Source of the DNA: Acetobacter ghanensis
GTDB taxonomy: Bacteria > Pseudomonadota > Alphaproteobacteria > Acetobacterales > Acetobacteraceae
Assembly (NCBI RefSeq): GCF_001499675.1
Contig: NZ_LN609302.1
Coordinates: 2,203,896 to 2,267,895 of the forward strand
Direction of reading: 5' to 3'
Length of the DNA: 64,000 bases
The notes under the pieces were generated by a model that worked only from the letters and a program-made list of their open reading frames with translations, was not told where the DNA came from and did no database searches. Shown one piece after another: positions 25,978 through 34,776 of this stretch (position 1 is the first letter of the stretch; every line of letters begins with the position of its first letter). The translations under genes and the position numbers were made by a program.

Positions 25978-26988
25978 TTACCGCCCGGAGTGAGGAAAAT
26001 GGGACTTTTCCGCCCCATTGCCGGGGGAGGCCCATGCGTGTTCCAGCCACTGCCACAGCACAAGCGAGGGGAGACCCCATGCAATTTCCCGTAGCCGCTT
26101 GATGAGTGAGAGCGCAATGGCAACGGGGGGCGCAATGCCAAACAGGCCACCCACCACAACATAGCCCCCTTCCGACACACCCAAGGCACCGGGTACGGCA
26201 AAGCCTGCGGATTTGGCGGCTTCCCCTACGCCCTCAATCACAAAGCCAGTCGCCAGAGAGCAGTCATGCCCCATAAAATGCAGGATCAGGCACACTTCCA
26301 CCGCACCAAGCGCCCACGCTGAAAACTGAATAAGCAGGCAGGCCACAGCATTGCCACGGGTCTTGTAGAGCCCCAGCACTTCCTGATGAATACCGCGAAT
26401 ACCCTCAACCCCGCCCCAGCCTAGATGGGCGGCTATCCGCTCAAGCAGTTTTTCCACCACGGCAACAGCACCAAGCCATTGGCTGGCAAAGACGGCAACG
26501 CCAATAATGGCCAGCACCAGAGCGCTTTCCAGCAGTCTGTCCGTCACAGGAGAACGCTGGACCAGCACCAGCAGCAAAAGCAGCCCCGCCACGGTGAACA
26601 GCACCTGACTGAGCAGTTCAATCGTAAGGTCACAAATTGTTGCCGCTGCGGCGCGGCGCAAACCCAGACCACGGCGGCCCAGCAGGCGGCTGGAGACAAC
26701 TTCCCCGCCGACCTGCGCCACGGGGAGCAGATTATTCACCCCTTCCCGCACGCAGCGCAGAATAAAAAAATCACGCAGGGGCAGATGCGGAGGCAGGTCC
26801 CGCCGGGCAATAATGCGCCACGCCTGCGCGGAAAGGGAAACCTGAATACCGTGAAAGAAAATGGCGGCAAGGATTCCCCAGCCGCCAGTTACGACAAGCG
26901 CAAAAATGGCATGCACGCCAAAGCGCGACAACATCCACAACGTCAGGCCCAGCCCCAGAATACCGGCCACAAGAGTGATGCGCTTCAT
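25978..26988 (-). CDS. hpnL: HpnL-like flippase-domain membrane protein
   Basis: 336 residues with about seven to eight hydrophobic segments. The pattern matches the lysylphosphatidylglycerol-synthase-type flippase-like domain: LPPHLPLRDFFILRCVREGVN, LPVAQVGGEVV, and the later GFAVPGALGVSEGGYV. Proteins of this type next to hpnN are called HpnL and are assigned to hopanoid metabolism or transport, but the function is not established. The ATG at 26988 has GGGAGA just upstream; an extended frame to 27087 would overlap ribH and lacks family-like sequence. It starts 53 bp after ribH, so it may share the riboflavin operon transcript. Confidence 0.75.
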   Translation of the reverse strand: MKRITLVAGILGLGLTLWMLSRFGVHAIFALVVTGGWGILAAIFFHGIQVSLSAQAWRIIARRDLPPHLPLRDFFILRCVREGVNNLLPVAQVGGEVVSSRLLGRRGLGLRRAAAATICDLTIELLSQVLFTVAGLLLLLVLVQRSPVTDRLLESALVLAIIGVAVFASQWLGAVAVVEKLLERIAAHLGWGGVEGIRGIHQEVLGLYKTRGNAVACLLIQFSAWALGAVEVCLILHFMGHDCSLATGFVIEGVGEAAKSAGFAVPGALGVSEGGYVVVGGLFGIAPPVAIALSLIKRLREIAWGLPSLVLWQWLEHAWASPGNGAEKSHFPHSGR

Positions 26989-27041
26989 GCGGTCTCCCTT
27001 TCCATGCCAGAGGCTGCGCTTACACTGGCATGTTACTCTAT

Positions 27042-27530
27042 TTATCCCTCCCTGATCTGGCGCAGGAGAGCAAGAGATTCCACGCACGCGGCCGCAGCTT
27101 CACGCCCTTTATTATGCACATCGTCCGAAGAACGCACAGTGGCCTGTTCTTCCGTATAGGTGGTTAGAATACCAAACGCGACCGGCACTTCCGTGGCAAG
27201 GCTGGCCTGCATGATGCCAATGGTCGCCCCCAGACTGATAAATTCAAAATGGGCCGTGTCCCCTTTTACCACGCAACCAAGGCAGATAACGCCCTCGTAG
27301 CGCCCGCTTTTGGCCAGCGCCTGCGCCAGCAGGGGCATTTCGAACGCACCCGGTGCGGCAAACACATCGGCATCGGATACGGTGATGCCGTGCTCACCCA
27401 GCCACGCCAAGGCGCCATCTCGCAGGCCACCCGTTACAGTTTCATTAAATCGGCTAACAACCAGCGCCAGACGGGGAGCGGGAGAAAGAGCCTTGAGGTC
27501 AGGCAAATTGACGGGGGAACGTGTACCCAT
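27042..27530 (-). CDS. ribH: 6,7-dimethyl-8-ribityllumazine synthase
   Basis: 162 residues, standard length. It joins 5-amino-6-ribitylaminouracil with dihydroxybutanone phosphate to give lumazine, the precursor of riboflavin. The N-terminal VVSRFNETVTGGLRDGA, FAAPGAFEMPLLA and KGDTAHFEF segments carry the expected substrate-binding residues, with the catalytic His in the last. It is the last riboflavin gene of the minus-strand operon, 42 bp after ribBA. In many bacteria nusB follows; here hpnL does. Confidence 0.96.
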   Translation of the reverse strand: MGTRSPVNLPDLKALSPAPRLALVVSRFNETVTGGLRDGALAWLGEHGITVSDADVFAAPGAFEMPLLAQALAKSGRYEGVICLGCVVKGDTAHFEFISLGATIGIMQASLATEVPVAFGILTTYTEEQATVRSSDDVHNKGREAAAACVESLALLRQIREG

Positions 27531-27572
27531 AAGTCCTGTTATCCTTAATAAACGCGTCTTTTTAACAAAAAT

Positions 27573-28901
27573 TCAGGCCGGAACAGACTGTGCAGCCGGT
27601 GCTACGGCATCGCAACTCAGGTGGTGGCCCATGCGCTTGCGCTTGGCCTGAAGGTAAGCGCGGTTGAACGTATTGGCCGGAATTTCCAGCCCGAGTCTTT
27701 TCCGCACCACAAACCCCCGGCTCTCCAAGGCACGAACCTTGTCCGGGTTGTTGGTCAGCAGGTCGAGTTGCCCCACACCAAGGCTACGCAGAATACCAGC
27801 CGCAGCCCGCCAGTCTCGCGCATCGGTGGCAAAACCAAGCCTGTGGTTGGCCTCTACCGTATCCAGCCCTGCATCCTGTAGCTCGTAAGCCCGGATCTTG
27901 TTCACAAGGCCAATACCGCGCCCCTCATGCCCACGCACATAAACCAGCACGCCACACTCGGCCTGCCCAATGGCGCGCAACGCCGCCTGAAGCTGGGAGC
28001 CACAGTCACACCGCAAGGACCCCAGCGCATCCCCCGTGACACACTCTGAATGCAGGCGCACCAACGGCACTGGCCCCGTGGGGCTAACATCCCCTTTGAC
28101 CAGAGCCACGTGCTCAACACCGTTGTCATCCTTAAACGCATGGATGACCAGATCATCCCCGCCATAAACACTGGGCAGCGCCGCCTCGGCCAGATCGGGC
28201 ACCGGCTTTTCCTGCGTGGCACCTGCTGCGGGCTGGGCCTGCTGTTCCAGCGGGGTTAGCCCGTGCGCTGCAATCCACTCGGCCAGTTCCGCAATGGAGA
28301 TAATGGGCATGTCATGCTGCCGGGCGAACACATCCAACTGCGGGCGGCGGGCCATTGTGCCGTCCTCATTCAGAATTTCGCAGATCACGGCGGCGGGCTT
28401 GAGGCCAGCCAAACGCAACAGGTCAATGGACCCCTCTGTATGGCCAATACGCGCCAGCACGCCACCGGGGTCCGCCCGCAAAGGGAATATGTGGCCCGGC
28501 GTAGCAATATCTGCCGCGCAGGCACCATCTGCCGTGGCGACACGCACCGTCTGAGCACGATCCGCTGCGGAAATGCCAGTACTGACACCTTCTCGCGCCT
28601 CAATGGAGACTGTGAACGCGGTGCCATATTGCGCGGTGTTGTCGCTCTGGCGCACCATCATGGGCAATTCCAGTTGCGCAATCCGCTCGGCAGTAAGCGG
28701 CAGACACACCAGACCACGGGCATGGGTGATCATGAAGTTCATGGCCTGCGGGGTCATAAACTCGGCCGCCATGACAAGGTCGCCCTCGTTTTCGCGGTCT
28801 TCATCATCCACCATCACAACCATACGGCCTGCCCGTACGGCATTGACCGCACGCAACAAACGGTCCGAAGGCTGGGGGGACACTGTCTGCCCCTCTGTCA
28901 T
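27573..28901 (-). CDS. ribBA: Bifunctional 3,4-dihydroxy-2-butanone-4-phosphate synthase / GTP cyclohydrolase II
   Basis: 442 residues. The first half (to about 210) is RibB, with DDEDRENEGDLV and the later HTEGSIDL. The second half is RibA-like, with zinc Cys residues in CVTGDALGSLRCDCG and the catalytic GHEGRGIGL. Key RibA residues look intact, so both activities are plausible, although some alphaproteobacterial RibBA proteins have lost cyclohydrolase II. The ATG at 28901 overlaps the ribE stop as ATGA, which decides the start over an ATG 12 bp earlier. Confidence 0.94.
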   Translation of the reverse strand: MTEGQTVSPQPSDRLLRAVNAVRAGRMVVMVDDEDRENEGDLVMAAEFMTPQAMNFMITHARGLVCLPLTAERIAQLELPMMVRQSDNTAQYGTAFTVSIEAREGVSTGISAADRAQTVRVATADGACAADIATPGHIFPLRADPGGVLARIGHTEGSIDLLRLAGLKPAAVICEILNEDGTMARRPQLDVFARQHDMPIISIAELAEWIAAHGLTPLEQQAQPAAGATQEKPVPDLAEAALPSVYGGDDLVIHAFKDDNGVEHVALVKGDVSPTGPVPLVRLHSECVTGDALGSLRCDCGSQLQAALRAIGQAECGVLVYVRGHEGRGIGLVNKIRAYELQDAGLDTVEANHRLGFATDARDWRAAAGILRSLGVGQLDLLTNNPDKVRALESRGFVVRKRLGLEIPANTFNRAYLQAKRKRMGHHLSCDAVAPAAQSVPA

Positions 28902-29500
28902 TTTGCCTGACATTGTGCCTCCACATATTTTGCAATGATATCCACTTCCACATTCACGGCATCCCCCACACTGAGTGTGCCCAGCGTGGTATGGTCCCAT
29001 GTATGGGGAATAATCATGAGGGCGATGCGGAACACACCGTCATGCACCGCGCCGACCTCGTTCAGGGTCAGGCTGATCCCGTCCAGCGCGACCGAGCCTT
29101 TTTCCACCATGTAGCGGCGCAGTTCGGCTAGCACATCAAACTCAACCCGCCGGGCCTCCCCCGATGGAGACGCGCCAACAAACCGGGCCAGTCCGTCCAC
29201 ATGCCCCTGCACAATATGGCCGGACAAGCGGGTGGATGGTGTGACCGCACGTTCCAGATTAACCCGTGCCCCCGCCTTAAGGCGGCCCAGCATGGTGCGG
29301 TCCAGAGTCTCGCTGCTCACAAAAAAGCGGACAGGCCCATCCTGCGCCGGAGCAACCGCGGTCAGGCACACGCCATTAACGGCTATACTCTCCCCCTCCG
29401 CCACATCCGTAAGCCCGGTCTCCACTTCCAGCATCAGGGACTGCGCGCCCTGCTCCGCCTTAAGGACCTGACCGAGAGATTCTATAATACCGGAAAACAT
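28898..29500 (-). CDS. ribE: Riboflavin synthase, alpha subunit
   Basis: 200 residues with two lumazine-binding repeats. The first starts MFSGIIESLGQV and includes GESIAVNGVCLT; the second includes VEKGSVALDGISLT. The enzyme dismutates two lumazines to riboflavin. The ATG at 29500 lies within the 3' end of ribD (19 bp overlap) just after CAGGAG, and the stop overlaps ribBA. This implies tight coupling along ribD-ribE-ribBA. Confidence 0.95.
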   Translation of the reverse strand: MFSGIIESLGQVLKAEQGAQSLMLEVETGLTDVAEGESIAVNGVCLTAVAPAQDGPVRFFVSSETLDRTMLGRLKAGARVNLERAVTPSTRLSGHIVQGHVDGLARFVGASPSGEARRVEFDVLAELRRYMVEKGSVALDGISLTLNEVGAVHDGVFRIALMIIPHTWDHTTLGTLSVGDAVNVEVDIIAKYVEAQCQAK

Positions 29501-30534
29501 GCCTGCTCCTGCGTGCATCGTGCCCATTCTGGAAAAAGAGAAAGGGGGGAGATGTCGTGTCGGGTTGAAACAGAAAAATGGTCGCTGCCCTGTGCATCCT
29601 GCCGGATGGTCAGCCAGTCATCCCACAGCCCTTGCGTATACATGGCGCGCAGCAGAGCGGGGCCAGCCTCTACCATAACCCACAAGGCTGGCGTGCTGGT
29701 CAGCAGGGCGGGCAGTTCCTTGCAATCGGGGCAGAACAGAACGTCAAAACGCTGCTCTGCCTGTGCCAGCCAATGGGCTGGCACGTTGCGTTGCGCCCCA
29801 CACACCACAAGCACACGCCGCCGGTCGGGGTGGTCTGGCACATGCCTTACGGTAAAGCCCGGCAGGTCCGCCCGGACTGTGCCTGTACCTGTAACAATGC
29901 CATCGGTTACGCGCCGCAGGGCATGAGCAAAATGGAGAGATTGCGGGGTTGTAAAGGTTGTGCAGCCAGCAGGTGGCACCATGGAGCCCTGCGCATTAAC
30001 CGCCTGTTTGACCGTAATCCACGGCCGTCCATGCGTCATACGCCATGCAAATGGAGCCAGCAGCGCACGGCACCGCGTAGCCCACAGGCCCCCATTGGGC
30101 GCGTGAGCAAGCCAGCGGACGGTTCGCCCCTGACCTTGCAGATATGCAGCCCCACCGCCCTGCACATGCGGGTTAGGGTCGGCGCAGCCAATCCATATTG
30201 TTTGCACGGGAGTGGACAGCAGAGCCTGCGTGCAGGGCGGTGTGCGGCCTGTATGGTTACAGGGTTCCAGCGTGACCACGGCAGTATGCACCCGGTCCAC
30301 CACACCCAGAGCACGCGCCTGCTCTACGGCAAGGCGCTCTGCATGTAGTTCTCCCGCCCGATGATGTGCCGCAATGACCAGCACATTCCCCTGCGCGTCC
30401 AGCAGAACACACCCAACAGCCGGGTTAGGCGCTGTCTGCCCGACAAACCGCCATGCCTCGGACACGGCCAGATCAAACGCCGCGCCAACACACTCCGGCA
30501 CCGGGTGGGAGAAGGATTGTGGAATGCTGTTCAC
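29482..30534 (-). CDS. ribD: Riboflavin biosynthesis bifunctional deaminase/reductase
   Basis: 350 residues. The N-terminal cytidine-deaminase-like domain carries the zinc motif HAE (in GELHAERLA) and PCNHTGRTPPC. The C-terminal reductase domain begins near HGRPWITVKQAVNAQG, with a substrate-binding Thr/Gly segment (TGTGTVRADLP). It performs the second and third steps of riboflavin synthesis. It is the first gene of the operon, about 125 bp downstream of the FMN riboswitch, so the whole operon should be repressed by FMN. The reductase half looks rather divergent but complete. Confidence 0.94.
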   Translation of the reverse strand: MNSIPQSFSHPVPECVGAAFDLAVSEAWRFVGQTAPNPAVGCVLLDAQGNVLVIAAHHRAGELHAERLAVEQARALGVVDRVHTAVVTLEPCNHTGRTPPCTQALLSTPVQTIWIGCADPNPHVQGGGAAYLQGQGRTVRWLAHAPNGGLWATRCRALLAPFAWRMTHGRPWITVKQAVNAQGSMVPPAGCTTFTTPQSLHFAHALRRVTDGIVTGTGTVRADLPGFTVRHVPDHPDRRRVLVVCGAQRNVPAHWLAQAEQRFDVLFCPDCKELPALLTSTPALWVMVEAGPALLRAMYTQGLWDDWLTIRQDAQGSDHFSVSTRHDISPLSLFPEWARCTQEQACFPVL

Positions 30535-30660
30535 CCTGCTCTCTTCTGTCCATACCTGCTCGTTACAGACGGACTCAGGGCGTCAAAGAGGGGTGCCCGC
30601 TCCTTGCATCCACCGGGACTCCGGCGTGACGGACAAGAAACGAGTCTCTCTTTTTCCGTT

Positions 30661-30797
30661 CTCTTTCATCCGGACTGTGACCGTCGGCCCCGGAATTGCA
30701 CCGGATCTGCTGACCCTGCCGAAGCAGGCGCTCGCGGGCTTGAGGCAGCGCACTGCCTCTTTACCGCCGGTAGGGAATTACACCCTGCCCTGAGAAC
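30661..30797 (-). ncRNA. FMN riboswitch (RFN element)
   Basis: On the minus strand the conserved RFN blocks appear in order: CAGGGTGTAATTCCC, ACCGGCGGTAA, GCCCGCGAGCG, GGTCAGCAGATCCGG, GCAATTCCGGGGCCGAC, and GGTCACAGTCCGGATG. These form the six-helix FMN aptamer. It precedes ribD in the sense orientation. The remaining 125 bp before ribD contains GC-rich pairing segments that could act as the expression platform; no simple T-tract terminator is seen, so translational control is likely. Confidence 0.96.
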
Positions 30798-31131
30798 GTC
30801 GCACCCGCACAACTGCGGCTGCTTCTCAACATGATGGGGGTAACACCCACGGGTTGCAAGGGCAAAACGCTTCACTTCTTGTTATGGCTCATGTGAGCGC
30901 ACCTGATAGCTGAGCACAAACAGACCCTGACCGACCCCGTCCCCCCTTGCCTAACATTCCGGCACTGTTATGAGAGGGGGCAGATAATTTGGAAGCAAAG
31001 CCGGATAACCGGCAGTGCTCTCCTTGCTACAACCCAGACTCAGGCAGGTTTCCCTTGCACGCCCTCTGCGCCTTTCATCCCGTTGTGTTCCCATTGTATG
31101 TTGGAATGACATCAGCCTCCATGGACCAGCC

Positions 31132-32373
31132 ATGACCCAGCCAGACCCGGCAACCAAAGCCCCCCAGACCTCCCCCGCCATGACCGGCCTTGCCGGCTGG
31201 GTGGAGGCACGCCTGCCTGTTATTTCCACCTTCCGGGCTGAATACATTGACTTCCGCCTTCCCCGAAATCTGAACGGATTGTGGAATTTTGGCGCCATTC
31301 TTACGGTTGTGCTGCTGCTTATGCTGGCGACCGGCATTTTTCTGGCCATGAACTACACCCCCACTAATGCGGGGGCCTTTCTTTCGGTCGAAGCCATAGA
31401 CCGGCAGCTTGCCGGGGGGTGGCTGCTGCGGGCCATGCACATGACCGGGGCCAACCTGTTTTTGGCTGCGCTATATGTGCACCTGTTCCGTGGCCTGTAC
31501 TACGGCTCCTACAAAGCCCCGCGTGAACTGCTGTGGCTGACCGGCCTTGTGCTGCTGGTTATGGTTATGGCCACCGCTTTTGCCGGTTACATGCTGCCCT
31601 GGGGCCAGATGTCCTACTGGGGGGCGGATGTGATTACCAAGGCCGTGGGTGCCGTACCCGGTATTGGTCCAGCACTTGAGCACATTATGGAAGGGGGGGA
31701 CCATCTGGGCGATGTGTTCCTGCACCGCTTTTTTGTGCTGCACTTCCTGCTGGCATTTCTGGTTGTCGGCGTTGTCGGGATTCACGTTACCATTGTGCAT
31801 GTCTGCGGTTCCAACAACCCGTTGGGTATTGAGCCACGTTCGCCCAAAGATACGGTCCCTTTTTACCCCTATTACATCAGCAAGGATCTGGTCGGGCTTA
31901 TTCTGTTTGCCATGGTGTTTGCCGCTCTGATGTTTTTCTGGCCCAACGTGCTGATTGAGGCAGACAATTACACGCCAGCAGACCCTATGCACACACCGGC
32001 GGATATTGAGCCGGAATGGTATTTCCTACCTTTTTACGGCCTGCTCCAGTCTGTCCCTTCCAAATTCGGGGGGCTGCTGGCTTCTGCTGCGTCTCTGCTC
32101 ATCCTCTTTGCCCTCCCGTGGCTGGACCGTTCCCCCGTGCGTTCCATGCGCTTTCGGCCTCTGTGCCGTATTGGCCTGTTTGGGCTGGTGGCTGCATTTA
32201 TCCTGCTTGCTGCTGCCGGTAAGCACCATGCACAGGGTGGGTGGCTGATTGTGGCGCGTCTGGCGGGTATTTATTACTTCAGCTACTTTATCGTCCTGCT
32301 CCCCCTTGCCTCCCGCAAGGAAAAAACATTGCCTCTCCCCTCCTCCATTGCCGCCACTCAGGGAGACCACTGA
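31132..32373 (+). CDS. petB: Cytochrome b subunit of the ubiquinol-cytochrome c reductase (bc1) complex
   Basis: 413 residues with about eight to nine membrane helices. Haem-binding His residues lie in LLRAMHMTGANLF and RFFVLHFLLAF/GIHVTIVH segments. The Qo-site motif PEWY appears as EPEWYFLPFYGLL. It begins the bc1 operon; the stop overlaps the c1 start (TGATG). Upstream in-frame sequence from 31015 is not conserved-looking, so ATG 31132 is used. Many acetic acid bacteria end respiration with ubiquinol oxidases, so the role of bc1 there is uncertain. Confidence 0.95.
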   Translation: MTQPDPATKAPQTSPAMTGLAGWVEARLPVISTFRAEYIDFRLPRNLNGLWNFGAILTVVLLLMLATGIFLAMNYTPTNAGAFLSVEAIDRQLAGGWLLRAMHMTGANLFLAALYVHLFRGLYYGSYKAPRELLWLTGLVLLVMVMATAFAGYMLPWGQMSYWGADVITKAVGAVPGIGPALEHIMEGGDHLGDVFLHRFFVLHFLLAFLVVGVVGIHVTIVHVCGSNNPLGIEPRSPKDTVPFYPYYISKDLVGLILFAMVFAALMFFWPNVLIEADNYTPADPMHTPADIEPEWYFLPFYGLLQSVPSKFGGLLASAASLLILFALPWLDRSPVRSMRFRPLCRIGLFGLVAAFILLAAAGKHHAQGGWLIVARLAGIYYFSYFIVLLPLASRKEKTLPLPSSIAATQGDH

Positions 32374-33149
32374 TGCGGGGTTCATTCTTTCTTCCCGCCT
32401 TTGGCCTGCTGGCCTCCCTTGGGTTTTCCGGTGTGGCGCTAGCCAGCGAGCCGGACAAGGCGCCGCCTCATCAGGCATGGAGTTTTGATGGCCCCTTAGG
32501 GCATTATGATCAGGGCAGTCTGCAACGGGGTTTTCTGGTTTTCCAGCGCGTCTGCTCCACGTGCCACGGTATGCGCGATGTGTCCTATAACGATCTGGCC
32601 GGAATTGGGCTGACCCAACAGCAGATTGCGGAAACAGCCAAAGCCAAGCCTCAGGCCGATGCGCCCGATGCCGCAGGCCGCCCAACCATGCGCCCCGGCC
32701 TGCCGGACGACCATCTGCACTCCCCTTTCCCCAGCGATGCCGCCGCTGCTGCCATGATGGGAGGCGTGGCCCCACCCGACCAGTCCCGACTGGCAATGAC
32801 ACACCCCGGCGGGGCTGACTGGCTCTACGCTTTTCTGACCGGCTACCGTATGCCGCCGCCAGCCGATGCGCCCATCGTGCCGGGCAAATTTTATAATGAC
32901 TGGGCCACAGGGCACATGATTGGCATGCCCCCGCCCCTTATGAATGGTATGATCCAGTATCCTGATGGTACACCGGCTACGGTGGAACAACAGGCGCGCG
33001 ACATTACAACTTTTCTGGTCTGGGCGTCCGATCCGCACCGCAATGAGCGCCATAGCATTGGCAAGGCCGTTATGGCTTATCTGGCCGTATTGCTGGTGCT
33101 GGCCATTGCATGGAAGCGCAAAATCTGGAAACGCCTGAAAACGCAGTAA
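32373..33149 (+). CDS. petC: Cytochrome c1
   Basis: 258 residues. A signal segment (LPAFGLLASLGFSGVALA) precedes the haem c motif Cys61-Ser-Thr-Cys64-His65. The distal Met is expected in HMIGMPPPL, and a C-terminal anchor helix is present (AVMAYLAVLLVLAIAW). It transfers electrons from the Rieske centre to a c-type cytochrome. The start overlaps the cytochrome b stop by one base. Unlike Rhodobacter, the b and c1 genes precede the Rieske gene here. Confidence 0.95.
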   Translation: MRGSFFLPAFGLLASLGFSGVALASEPDKAPPHQAWSFDGPLGHYDQGSLQRGFLVFQRVCSTCHGMRDVSYNDLAGIGLTQQQIAETAKAKPQADAPDAAGRPTMRPGLPDDHLHSPFPSDAAAAAMMGGVAPPDQSRLAMTHPGGADWLYAFLTGYRMPPPADAPIVPGKFYNDWATGHMIGMPPPLMNGMIQYPDGTPATVEQQARDITTFLVWASDPHRNERHSIGKAVMAYLAVLLVLAIAWKRKIWKRLKTQ

Positions 33150-33172
33150 AGAACAGAAAGCACGTACAAATC

Positions 33173-33811
33173 ATGACACGCGAGACTGACACAACACCAG
33201 CTCCCGAACAGGCCCCCGGCCGCCGTGACTTTCTGGGTATGGTCACCACGGCTGGCACGGTCACAGGCATGGCTGCCTGCGCCATTCCATTTGTGGAAAG
33301 CCTACAACCACAAGACAGTGCTGCTGCCCACCTCCCCGTTGATGTGGATATTTCCCGCCTTGCTCCGGGCCAGCAGATGGTGGCCGTATGGCAGGGCAAA
33401 CCTGTTTTTATTATCCGCCGCACGCCGGAGGAACTGGCAAGCCTGCAAAACGCCAGCCTGACTGCACAGCTTAAGGATGCTGATTCCAGCGCCAACCAGC
33501 AGCCCGGCTATGCCCGCAACTGGCATCGCTCCGTAGCGCCGGAATACGGTGTGTATGTTGGCATCTGTACCCATCTGGGCTGCGTACCGTCCTACACACC
33601 CCCGCAGGGTAGCGGGCCGGAAGCCTCTGGCGGATATGGCTGCCCCTGCCACGGCTCCAAATTCGATCTGGCAGGGCGCGTGCAAAAAGGTGCTCCCGCA
33701 CCGTACAACCTGCCCGTTCCCCCTTACTCCATGCCCTCCGCCACGGTTATCCGGCTGGGCGAAAACCCCAAGGGCGAGACATTCGACTTTTCCACCATTG
33801 AGCAGATCTAA
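33173..33811 (+). CDS. petA: Rieske iron-sulfur protein of the bc1 complex
   Basis: 212 residues. A twin-arginine-like GRRDFLGMVTTAGTVTG signal-anchor is followed by the soluble Rieske domain. Cluster ligands are Cys132 and His134 in CTHLGC and Cys157 and His160 in CPCHGS; Cys137 and Cys159 form the usual disulfide. The Gly-rich flanks (SGGYGCPCH) are normal. It is last in the operon, 24 bp after c1, and is followed by a strong terminator. Confidence 0.95.
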   Translation: MTRETDTTPAPEQAPGRRDFLGMVTTAGTVTGMAACAIPFVESLQPQDSAAAHLPVDVDISRLAPGQQMVAVWQGKPVFIIRRTPEELASLQNASLTAQLKDADSSANQQPGYARNWHRSVAPEYGVYVGICTHLGCVPSYTPPQGSGPEASGGYGCPCHGSKFDLAGRVQKGAPAPYNLPVPPYSMPSATVIRLGENPKGETFDFSTIEQI

Positions 33812-33827
33812 CGCTGCATGACTTCCC

Positions 33828-33861
33828 AACCTGCCAGACCCCACTCTGGCAGGTTTTTTTT
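33828..33861 (+). terminator. Intrinsic terminator of the bc1 operon
   Basis: AACCTGCCAG pairs with CTGGCAGGTT over an 8-base loop, followed by a run of eight Ts. It lies about 17 bp after the Rieske gene. Confidence 0.93.
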
Positions 33862-34013
33862 ACAACAAATCCACCTTACTGCGCACAGGACCTCACACTT
33901 CCAGTGTGAAATGCTTTTGCCCAAAAGCAACTTATCAACCACAACAGACTACGCCATGCTCCGGGCATAAAACCGGCCATCCAGTCCGGCTTCATACACA
34001 GGGAACAGTTGAT

Positions 34014-34565
34014 ATGTCCGGCATTGTTGTTGTCTATCACTCAGGTTATGGCCACACACGCAAAGTGGCAGAACATCTTGCCCAAGGGGCCAGAGCAACG
34101 TTGATTGCCATTGATGAAAATGGCGATGTGCCAGAAAGTGCATGGGATGCACTGGCAGAAGCCAAAACCATTGTCTTTGGCGCGCCTACCTATATGGGAG
34201 GTGCCAGCTGGCAGTTCAAAAAATTCGCCGACGCCTCCTCCAAAATCTGGTTCATGCGCGGCTGGCAGAACAAACTGTTTGCAGGCTTTACCAACAGCGC
34301 AAGCCCGGCTGGCGACAAGGGTGTGACCCTGACATGGATGCAAACTCTGGCAGGGCAGCACGGGGGTATCTGGATCAGCCTTGGCATGCTGCCTTCCAAC
34401 ACAAAAGCCGCAAAAAACACGGACCTGAATGCACTGGGTGGCTCCACTGGCCTACTGGTGCAAAGCCCGTCTGACGCCAGCGTGGACGAAATTCCACAAG
34501 GCGGACTGGACACGGCAACTGCATTCGGTGTGCGCATAGCTGAAATTACGGAACGCTTTGCATAA
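34014..34565 (+). CDS. Flavodoxin / NAD(P)H:quinone oxidoreductase-like protein (WrbA-like)
   Basis: 183 residues. The FMN phosphate-binding loop is VVVYHSGYGHTRKVAEHL. A second loop, FGAPTYMGGASWQFKKFAD, resembles WrbA and related flavoproteins. WrbA proper is about 200 residues and has an ARFG-type loop; this shorter version may be a flavodoxin-family quinone reductase instead. The ATG at 34014 follows AGGGAAC and gives the expected N-terminus. It stands alone between terminators. Confidence 0.82.
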   Translation: MSGIVVVYHSGYGHTRKVAEHLAQGARATLIAIDENGDVPESAWDALAEAKTIVFGAPTYMGGASWQFKKFADASSKIWFMRGWQNKLFAGFTNSASPAGDKGVTLTWMQTLAGQHGGIWISLGMLPSNTKAAKNTDLNALGGSTGLLVQSPSDASVDEIPQGGLDTATAFGVRIAEITERFA

Positions 34566-34642
34566 AACGTTCCTCTTTACTGTTATAACGCACAAAATTA
34601 TTCCCAAATACATCAATATTCCAAATATATAGACATCAGATT

Positions 34643-34679
34643 GGGCGGGTTTCACGTAACTGTGATGCCCGCCTTTTTA
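34643..34679 (+). terminator. Intrinsic terminator after the flavodoxin-like gene
   Basis: GGCGGG (34644-34649) pairs with CCCGCC (34668-34673), with an inner TCAC/GTGA pairing, and is followed by five Ts. Confidence 0.85.
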
Positions 34680-34776
34680 TATTTTGTTTTATTTTGATTC
34701 CGGAACATTAAGCCCCGCCCTCGTCAACCACCTTGGCAGCACATATAAGCATAAAAACCGTGCAGGAATCTCAGCA

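Noticed and set aside
30535..30660. Intrinsic terminator as FMN riboswitch expression platform
   Set aside because: GC-rich pairing segments are visible but no hairpin with a T-run could be established, so only the aptamer is annotated.
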